Below the pieces are notes generated by a model. The model made no database searches and was not told the origin of the DNA. It worked only from the letters and a program-made list of their open reading frames with translations. The translations under genes were made by a program, and so were the position numbers. A DNA stretch of 18,835 bases from Armatimonadota bacterium (lineage in GTDB: Bacteria; Armatimonadota; JAAZEB01): positions 1-18,835 of the forward strand of contig DUUU01000484.1 of assembly GCA_012841485.1 (NCBI GenBank), given 5' to 3'. Of the stretch, positions 7,728-15,368 are shown one piece after another; positions within the stretch are counted from its first letter, which is position 1, and every line of letters begins with the position of its first letter.

Positions 7728-8200
7728 GGCGCGCGATCCAAGTATGCGGCTCCGGCCACGATCTCCCCCTCCATCTGGCGCATTCGCTCCCGCTCCTCCT
7801 CGCTCCCATGGTCATACCCCAGCAGGTGCAAGAGTCCGTGAGTCAGGAGCAAAGCCGACTCCCGTTTGATGGAGTGCCTCTGTTGGCGTGCCTGCTCGCG
7901 AGCGGTCTCTAGCGAGATGACCACATCGCCCAGCAGCACCTCTGTCCCTTCCGGCGCCTGTGCCAGCTCCTCGGGCGTACTAAGCGGAAAGGAGAGCACG
8001 TCGGTAGGAGTGTCTATTCCCCGGTATTCACGGTTTAGCAGCCGTATACCTTCATTATCGGTAAAGAGAACGGAAATCTCTATCTCCCGCGGCAGGTTCT
8101 CACGATCCAGCAGCTTCCCGGCGATCCGCTCGATCTCCGACTTCGTCAAGGGGGATCGCGGGATGTTCTGCCGGCGAACCATGACCGTTATCGATGGCAT
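7724..8200 (-). CDS. ybeY: Endoribonuclease YbeY (rRNA maturation factor)
   Basis: This 158-residue protein carries the family's metal-binding signature HGLLHLLGYDH at 121-131, with His121, His125 and His131 as zinc ligands. The upstream family blocks YRGIDTPTDVLSFP (59-72) and LLGDVVIS (89-96) are also present. YbeY acts in the cytoplasm on 16S rRNA 3'-end processing and ribosome quality control. The chosen ATG follows an in-frame TGA directly, so it cannot start further upstream; GGAAGGG lies 10 nt before it. The start lies within pgpH, giving an overlap of 101 nt. ATG at 8182 (Met7) has a poorer ribosome site and would still overlap. Its stop overlaps the dgkA start by four bases. Confidence 0.95.
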   Translation of the reverse strand: MPSITVMVRRQNIPRSPLTKSEIERIAGKLLDRENLPREIEISVLFTDNEGIRLLNREYRGIDTPTDVLSFPLSTPEELAQAPEGTEVLLGDVVISLETAREQARQQRHSIKRESALLLTHGLLHLLGYDHGSEEERERMRQMEGEIVAGAAYLDRAP

Positions 8201-10382
8201 TCAGTTTCTGCCCTTCCGGCGTCAGCGGTTCCGGGTATTTGATCCGCGAGTGGAACATGCCCTGGAGAATGCGCGTAAACGTCGCGCCGATCTTCGAAAG
8301 GTCGCGAAACGTCAGGTCGCACTCATCCAGCTGGCCATCCCCAGTCTTATCCTTGATGATCCGCGTCACAATTGCCTGGATGCGCGCCGGGTCTGGCCGC
8401 TCCACCAGCGACGAGCGCACGGCCCCCTCCACCGAGTCTGCCAGCATGATGATCCCGGCCTCTTTGCTGCGCGGTCGGGGGCCCTCATAGCGAAACTGCT
8501 CCTCGGGCACCGGATGATCGCCTTCGCTCGCCAGCATCGCCTGGTGGTAGAAGTACTTCACCAGGCCGGTGCCGTGGTGCGAGCGGATCATCTCCTCGAT
8601 CACCCCTGGCAGCCGGTACTCCCGCGCCAGCTCCACGCCATCCTTGATGTGGCTCGTCACCACCAGGGTGCTCAACGTCGGGTTCAGCCGGTTATGGATA
8701 TTTTCCACCGTCTGGTTCTCGACGAAGCAGTAGGGCCGCATCACCTTCCCGATGTCGTGGTAATAGGCGCCCACCCGCGCCAACAGCGCGTCGGCACCGA
8801 TTGCCTCCGCGGCCGCCTCCGCCAACTGCCCTACGTTCAAACTATGGATATAGGTTCCCGGCGCTTCCTGCAAGAGCCTGCGCAGCATCGGCCGGTTCAT
8901 ATCCGATAACTCCAACAGTCCAATATGCGTCGTGATCCCAAAGGGGCGCTCCAGAAGCGCCACGCCCAGCCACGTCACCAGGCAAGAGAGCACGCTCGAG
9001 CCAATCCCCCATGCGACACCAGTGATCAGGTTCTGCAGCGTGTCTCCGCCTATGCTGCCCAGCACCCAGATCGCGAGCGAGTTCGCCAGGCAGAGCGCCA
9101 GCAAAGTGCGTACCAGATCTCCCCGGTCCCGGATTCGCGAGAAGCCGTGGATGCCGACCAGACTGCTAATCAGCGCCACGCCCGCAAAGCGCAGATCGAA
9201 ACTGGCCATGATGCCGACGTGCAGGCTGAACAGCGCGGCGACCACCACGGCGAGCGCCGGGCGCAACAGGACGCTGATCAGCATCGAGGCGGTGCTGATG
9301 CACAGGACGCCGAAGTAGCCGTACTGAGTGGTATCTAGCTTGATCCCGAGCGCACTGCCGGCCACCTTGAAGGCGGTGAGGCTGCCGACGACCACCAGCG
9401 ACAACAGCCAGAGAAGCCGCCGGTCATTGTAGATCGGCCGGTAGTAGCGATAGAGATACGCCCCGATCAGCCCGACGATGCCGGTCATGAGCAACGCCAG
9501 GTAGATCCCCCCGCGCCAATCGAGGCGGGGCTGGCGCAAGCCGAGGGCCGTGAACTTATCGAGGTGCGCCTGGGTGACCGTCTCCCCCTTATGGATCACC
9601 GGCTCGCCGGGCAGAATCTCCGCGATCACCGGCTTCACCACGGCGGAGACCTGCCTGCGGGCGCGCTCGGTCTTCTCGGCGCTGAAGGCGAGCGTGGGGC
9701 GAAGCGCGTGCTGGGCGATGGCGCGCACCAGGTCGCGCTGAGGAGCTGGAAGAGCGAGCTCGGCCGCCGCATCGGCGATGGAATCTGCGGCCCGGCGCAG
9801 GTCCTCCGTGCCCTCGCGGATCCCTTCGGGGTGCTGCATCGTGGAGAGTACCAGGTGGCGGGCTCGACCGCGCAGGAGGTCCAGCGTCTGCTTATCGACG
9901 GTGAGTGCGGCCTCGGTGCTCTCCTCGGTGAGCGGCACGCCGAGTTCATCCACCAGCTGCGCGCGGACTCGATGCATGCGCTCGGCCAGTGGCTGCCCGG
10001 CCACCTGCGTACGCACGGTCTCCAGGCGAGAGAAGGCGTGGTTGATCGCTGCCTCGGCAGTGGCCGTGGCATAGGCGTCCACCTCGTACTGGGGGGCGAC
10101 CGTGGCGATGAACTGGCGGCGGAGGCGCTCGGTGGCCGCGGTATCGACGTACCGCGCCGCGCGGGGCGCGCGCACCTCCTTCGTGCTGATCTCGCCAATC
10201 TCGAGCGAGACCTTATCCGGCACCAGATGGAGGGCCGTGATCGCGGTCAGCACAACCGCGGTAAAGAGGCCAAGCGTGAGGCGGTGCGTCTCCACCATGC
10301 GCAGCCAGCCACGCAAACTGCGCGCCAGGCTCTTTTCGCGCCTGCCGTGGCCTCTGCTCCCACTGCTCTTGGCAGATCTCAA
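8100..10382 (-). CDS. pgpH: 7TM-HD family phosphohydrolase, PgpH-like (putative c-di-AMP phosphodiesterase)
   Basis: This 760-residue protein has one membrane segment at about 35-54, a large extracytoplasmic 7TMR-HDED-type region (55-285), a membrane bundle (about 291-478) and a cytoplasmic HD domain. Metal-ligand candidates are His513 (YIHSLNV), His542-Asp543 (YYHDIGK), His578, His602-His603 (RSHHGTG) and Asp649 (LADSVEGA). Characterised PgpH proteins hydrolyse c-di-AMP to pApA. The family core ends near residue 728; the last ~32 residues are Pro/Ala/Asp/Arg-rich and encoded over the start of ybeY. TTG at 10382 is the only plausible initiator after an in-frame TAG at 10398-10400, with AGGAGG 11 nt upstream. 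Met29 is a possible later start. It is first in the operon with ybeY, dgkA and the CNNM/CBS gene. Confidence 0.93.
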   Translation of the reverse strand: MRSAKSSGSRGHGRREKSLARSLRGWLRMVETHRLTLGLFTAVVLTAITALHLVPDKVSLEIGEISTKEVRAPRAARYVDTAATERLRRQFIATVAPQYEVDAYATATAEAAINHAFSRLETVRTQVAGQPLAERMHRVRAQLVDELGVPLTEESTEAALTVDKQTLDLLRGRARHLVLSTMQHPEGIREGTEDLRRAADSIADAAAELALPAPQRDLVRAIAQHALRPTLAFSAEKTERARRQVSAVVKPVIAEILPGEPVIHKGETVTQAHLDKFTALGLRQPRLDWRGGIYLALLMTGIVGLIGAYLYRYYRPIYNDRRLLWLLSLVVVGSLTAFKVAGSALGIKLDTTQYGYFGVLCISTASMLISVLLRPALAVVVAALFSLHVGIMASFDLRFAGVALISSLVGIHGFSRIRDRGDLVRTLLALCLANSLAIWVLGSIGGDTLQNLITGVAWGIGSSVLSCLVTWLGVALLERPFGITTHIGLLELSDMNRPMLRRLLQEAPGTYIHSLNVGQLAEAAAEAIGADALLARVGAYYHDIGKVMRPYCFVENQTVENIHNRLNPTLSTLVVTSHIKDGVELAREYRLPGVIEEMIRSHHGTGLVKYFYHQAMLASEGDHPVPEEQFRYEGPRPRSKEAGIIMLADSVEGAVRSSLVERPDPARIQAIVTRIIKDKTGDGQLDECDLTFRDLSKIGATFTRILQGMFHSRIKYPEPLTPEGQKLNAIDNGHGSPAEHPAIPLDEVGDRADRREAAGS

Positions 10383-10388
10383 CGTGGC

Positions 10389-10425
10389 AATGGCCTCCTA
10401 CCCGTGACCCCTGGAATGGCCTCCT
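10389..10425 (-). repeat. Duplicated Shine-Dalgarno segment AGGAGGCCATT upstream of pgpH
   Basis: The 11-nt sequence AGGAGGCCATT occurs at 10415-10425 and again at 10389-10399, 26 nt apart on the minus strand. The copy nearer pgpH serves its TTG start with 11-nt spacing. The farther copy has no evident start codon at a suitable distance. Confidence 0.6.
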
Positions 10426-10670
10426 TATGAATGCTGGATGAGTCACGAAACACTGACTCAGGACACGCCGTTGCCGGCAGGCCGTTCCGCTCGGGATGGG
10501 GATGGCCTGGCAGTACTCCAGGAAAGGATCAGAGTCAGCACGGGTGGGTGATGCCGTCAGGTCGTCCAGCCACCCTCCACAGTCCTCACCTGAAAGCCCA
10601 AGGCAGGAGGATTCCCCCTCTCTACCTTGAGCCTCGGCATCCGGACCCTGGGGTCTCCCATAGACGCGCA

Positions 10671-10691
10671 CGCCCCGGAAAGGCCGGGGCG
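10671..10691 (-). terminator. Hairpin terminator candidate after rpsU
   Basis: CGCCCCGG (10671-10678) and CCGGGGCG (10684-10691) form a perfect 8-bp stem with a five-base loop, about 60 nt past the rpsU stop on the minus strand. No T-run follows, so it may terminate weakly or serve as an RNA 3'-end stabiliser. Confidence 0.5.
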
Positions 10692-10750
10692 GCGACTCTC
10701 TGGATGTGACCAGGAACGACTCTTACAGATGATTATCGTCGCCGCCAGCT

Positions 10751-10945
10751 TCAGCGGGAAGCTTCTTCGGCAGCCTTGATCTTGCGCCGGCGGGCAGCCT
10801 CGGCACGGCGGCGGCGCTCGCTGGGCTTCTCGTAGTGCTCATGCCGCCGCGCTTCCTTCAGCACTCCAGCCTCCTGGATCTGCTTCTTGAACCGCCGCAG
10901 GGCGCTATCGAGCGACTCGTTCGGCTTCACGGTCACTTGCGCCAT
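10751..10945 (-). CDS. rpsU: 30S ribosomal protein S21
   Basis: This 64-residue basic protein matches S21 throughout. It starts [20 protein letters not shown], contains the central [13 protein letters not shown] stretch and ends in an Arg/Lys-rich tail. S21 binds the 30S platform near the anti-Shine-Dalgarno end of 16S rRNA and assists initiation. I chose ATG at 10945 because an AGGGGGG ribosome site lies 7 nt upstream and S21 proteins begin at this position; a TTG at 10993 would add 16 non-conserved residues. A consensus promoter lies about 90 nt upstream, divergent from alaS. The 368-nt gap downstream separates it from pgpH. Confidence 0.96.
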   Translation of the reverse strand: MAQVTVKPNESLDSALRRFKKQIQEAGVLKEARRHEHYEKPSERRRRAEAARRRKIKAAEEASR

Positions 10946-11013
10946 CTCGCATCCCCCCCTCTGCTGGCCGAGACGAGGTCGAAGTGCATCCAATCTCGCT
11001 CTTAACCAATATG

Positions 11014-11024
11014 GCGATAATCGC
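11014..11024. repeat. Near-palindrome GCGAT-A-ATCGC at the rpsU transcript start
   Basis: A five-base inverted repeat around one base lies within the first nucleotides expected to be transcribed for rpsU. It may be an operator half-site pair or a small 5' hairpin. Confidence 0.35.
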
Positions 11025-11032
11025 TAGGCTTG

Positions 11033-11061
11033 ATTATACCTGAACGAGTGGGCCTTGTCAA
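11033..11061 (-). promoter_or_regulatory. Sigma70-type promoter of rpsU
   Basis: On the minus strand TTGACA (11061-11056) and TATAAT (11038-11033) are both perfect consensus with a 17-nt spacer. Transcription should begin near 11026, giving a leader of about 80 nt before the rpsU ATG. Downstream of the -10 lies CTAGCGATT (11027-11019). Confidence 0.85.
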
Positions 11062-11094
11062 GGCGGATCTTGCCCCCGAAAGCGCGCTCTCGCC

Positions 11095-11123
11095 TTGACG
11101 ATACACCCCGCATCGTGTAAGAT
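11095..11123 (+). promoter_or_regulatory. Sigma70-type promoter of alaS
   Basis: TTGACG (11095-11100) and TAAGAT (11118-11123) are separated by 17 nt, matching 5/6 and 4/6 consensus positions. The expected start near 11130 leaves a leader of only about 35 nt before the alaS ATG. CTAGCGATT (11128-11136) follows the -10, as it does in the divergent rpsU promoter. Confidence 0.7.
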
Positions 11124-11163
11124 TCTCCTAGCGATTTTACGAGTATAGCGAGGCCAATAACCC

Positions 11164-13812
<2,649 letters not shown>

Positions 13813-13893
13813 CGCGAGAAAACAGGGGAAGACCGGGCACGCGGTGGAGGTCACCACGCCCGTGGAGGCCGGGCATCACGCTTCACACGCATC

Positions 13894-13914
13894 GCGCGGA
13901 GGTCAACTCCGCGC
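13894..13914 (+). terminator. Hairpin terminator candidate after alaS
   Basis: GCGCGGAG and CTCCGCGC form a perfect 8-bp stem with the loop GTCAA, about 80 nt past the alaS stop. A second hairpin follows at 13942-13965 (CGCGCGG/CCGCGCG, then GCT/AGC). Neither has a T-run. Confidence 0.5.
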
Positions 13915-13991
13915 CCAGGCGTGCAGCTCCCCTGCGCGCATCGCGCGGCGCTAAAGCACCGCGCGGGCGTCGTGCAACCCGTGGCGCGGCC

Positions 13992-14030
13992 CTCTCCATC
14001 CGTGTTCGTCCCCTATCCGTGGTACCGCCG
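13992..14030 (+). repeat. Dispersed intergenic repeat, copy B
   Basis: CCATCCGTGTTCGTC (13996-14010), a 4-nt spacer and ATCCGTGGTA (14015-14024) match copy A near 5221-5260 in inverted orientation, about 8.8 kb away. Both copies are strictly intergenic. Confidence 0.7.
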
Positions 14031-14062
14031 GGTCGGGGGGTGAGGAACGCCGCCGGCCCCGG

Positions 14063-14091
14063 GCCGGACCGGGCATCACGCCCCGTCCGGC
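14063..14091 (+). promoter_or_regulatory. Hairpin abutting the ribosome site of the Asp-box gene
   Basis: GCCGGAC (14063-14069) pairs with GTCCGGC (14085-14091); after a mismatch GGG and CCC add three pairs around a seven-base loop. The stem ends one base before the GGAGGG ribosome site at 14093-14098. Its left arm and loop contain the 13-nt direct repeat also found at 13869. Confidence 0.4.
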
Positions 14092-14107
14092 TGGAGGGAG
14101 ATTGACC

Positions 14108-15205
14108 ATGAACGATGCCAGCAATCGCCCTGCTCCCGCGCCGCCGCGCGGCTACTCCATCCCCCTTGTGGATCTGGCCAACGAAAAGCAGCGCCAGGTA
14201 GTGGTAGACCGAGAGCCGGGGCAGTACCTGGGGCATCCCAGCACGGTGCTCCTCCGTGATGGAAGAACGATCCTGACGGCCTACCCGAAGGGGCATGGCC
14301 GCGGAGCCATCGTGCTCAAGCGCAGCACCGATGGAGGGCGCACCTGGAGCGAGCGTCTCCCCGTGCCCGAGAACTGGGCCACCTCGCTCGAGACGCCCAC
14401 CCTGCACCGAGTCTGCGACGCCAGTGGCCACGAGCGCCTCATCCTCTTCTCGGGCCTCTACCCGATTCGCATGGCGGTCTCCGAGGATGAGGGGACCACC
14501 TGGACCCCCTTGCGCCCCATCGGCGACTTCGGGGGGATCGTCGCCATGGGCGATGTGATCCGCCTCAAGAGCGGTGCCTGGATGGCGCTCTTCCACGACG
14601 ACGGGCGATACCTTGGCGGCACCGGCCAGCCAGGGGCGTTTCACGTTTACAAGACATTATCTCGCGATGGCGGGCTGACCTGGAGCGCGCCGGAGGTCGT
14701 GACCACCCACCCAAGCGCGCACCTGTGCGAGCCAGGCGCTGTTCGCTCGCCCGATGGAAGGCAGATCGCCCTCCTCTTGCGTGAAAACAGCCGGAAGCAC
14801 AACGCGATGATCATCTTCAGCGAGGACGAAGGCGAGAGCTGGTCGAAGCCGGTAGAGCTGCCGGGCAGCCTCACGGGCGACCGGCATGTCGCCCGCTACG
14901 CGCCTGATGGCCGCCTGGTCGTCGTCTTTCGCGACATGGCGCACGAGACCCCGACATGGGGGGACTTTGTGGCATGGGTGGGCACCTACGACGACCTGGT
15001 GACAGGTCGGGAAGGCCAGTGCCGCATCCGCCTCCTGGATAACACCAAGAGAGCGGATTGCGGGTATGCGGGCCTGGAGGTGCTCCCGGATAGCACCCTG
15101 GTCGCAACCACTTACTATCATGATGAGGAGCAAGAGCCGCCGATTGTGTGTAGCGTGCGCTTCACCCTCGCCGAGATCGATGCCCGGCTCGCGGCTCAAG
15201 CCTGA
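14108..15205 (+). CDS. BNR/Asp-box (sialidase-fold) protein
   Basis: This 365-residue protein contains four Asp-box motifs: STDGGRTW (73-80), SEDEGTTW (125-132), SRDGGLTW (185-192) and SEDEGESW (238-245). They mark the blades of a six-bladed sialidase-type propeller. Asp boxes are structural and do not show substrate. Possible active-site residues include Arg-rich, Asp and Glu positions around LCEPG and RDMAHE, but I cannot assign them. There is no signal peptide, so it is probably cytoplasmic, unlike most secreted sialidases. I chose ATG at 14108 because GGAGGG lies 9 nt upstream; TTG at 14102 would sit only 3 nt from it. It follows alaS by 295 nt and converges on glgP, so it seems to be transcribed alone. 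Exo-sialidase or another glycosidase activity is unproven. Confidence 0.88.
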   Translation: MNDASNRPAPAPPRGYSIPLVDLANEKQRQVVVDREPGQYLGHPSTVLLRDGRTILTAYPKGHGRGAIVLKRSTDGGRTWSERLPVPENWATSLETPTLHRVCDASGHERLILFSGLYPIRMAVSEDEGTTWTPLRPIGDFGGIVAMGDVIRLKSGAWMALFHDDGRYLGGTGQPGAFHVYKTLSRDGGLTWSAPEVVTTHPSAHLCEPGAVRSPDGRQIALLLRENSRKHNAMIIFSEDEGESWSKPVELPGSLTGDRHVARYAPDGRLVVVFRDMAHETPTWGDFVAWVGTYDDLVTGREGQCRIRLLDNTKRADCGYAGLEVLPDSTLVATTYYHDEEQEPPIVCSVRFTLAEIDARLAAQA

Positions 15206-15368
15206 AGCGCCCTGCCTGGCCACCCCGCATCACTGATGCGAGCTCGGGGCCGATGGCGCGGGGGAAGTCGCCCCCGGCTTCTACTCGCCTGCTTCTCCAG
15301 GCTGGTGGCCGGCTGGCCACCAGCCTGGAGCACGTATACTCTCGCCCGCCTCCGGGAGGCGCGGCCGG
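15206..15368. other. Convergent intergenic gap
   Basis: This 163-nt stretch lies between the stop of the Asp-box gene and the stop of glgP. Besides the main hairpin it contains GGGGG/CCCCC (15260-15275) and CGCCTCC/GGAGGCG (15347-15361). No coding potential is seen. Confidence 0.6.
15295..15330. terminator. Bidirectional 16-bp hairpin between convergent genes
   Basis: CTCCAGGCTGGTGGCC (15295-15310) and its exact complement (15315-15330) flank a GGCT loop. It is the longest perfect stem I found in the window and lies 90 nt after one gene and 38 nt after the other, so it could stop transcription in both directions. No T-run is present on either side. Confidence 0.7.

Larger units (their letters stand above)
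10383..10750. other. Structured intergenic region between rpsU and pgpH, no gene recognised
   Basis: This 368-nt gap shows several strong inverted repeats, best read on the minus strand. CAAGGTAG and CTGCCTTG enclose GAGG/CCTC (10599-10628). TCAGGT and ACCTGA pair across 10556-10592, CAGGCC and GGCCTG pair across 10478-10509, and TGAGTCA and TGACTCA pair across 10439-10460. I matched it to no known riboswitch, 6S RNA, SRP RNA, RNase P RNA or tmRNA. It may be a long 5' leader of pgpH or an unannotated small RNA. Frames overlapping it (10431-10709 plus, 10213-10671 minus) show no recognisable protein. Confidence 0.5.
13813..14107. other. Intergenic gap after alaS, rich in hairpins and short repeats
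   Basis: The 295-nt gap holds two GC-rich hairpins, a dispersed repeat copy and a 13-nt direct repeat CCGGGCATCACGC at 13869-13881 and 14069-14081, exactly 200 nt apart. I see no convincing promoter and no protein. Overlapping open frames are low-complexity Arg/Pro/Ala translations. Confidence 0.6.

Noticed and set aside
10556..10660. Possible known riboswitch or housekeeping RNA in the rpsU-pgpH gap
   Set aside because: I compared it by eye with c-di-AMP, c-di-GMP, TPP, glycine, SRP and RNase P patterns and found none of their conserved cores.
10213..10671. 152-codon minus-strand frame spanning the pgpH upstream gap
   Set aside because: It overlaps the N-terminal coding part of pgpH in another frame and has no recognisable domain.
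10946..10993. Upstream TTG start that would lengthen rpsU by 16 residues
   Set aside because: S21 proteins begin at the internal Met, which has a strong ribosome site.
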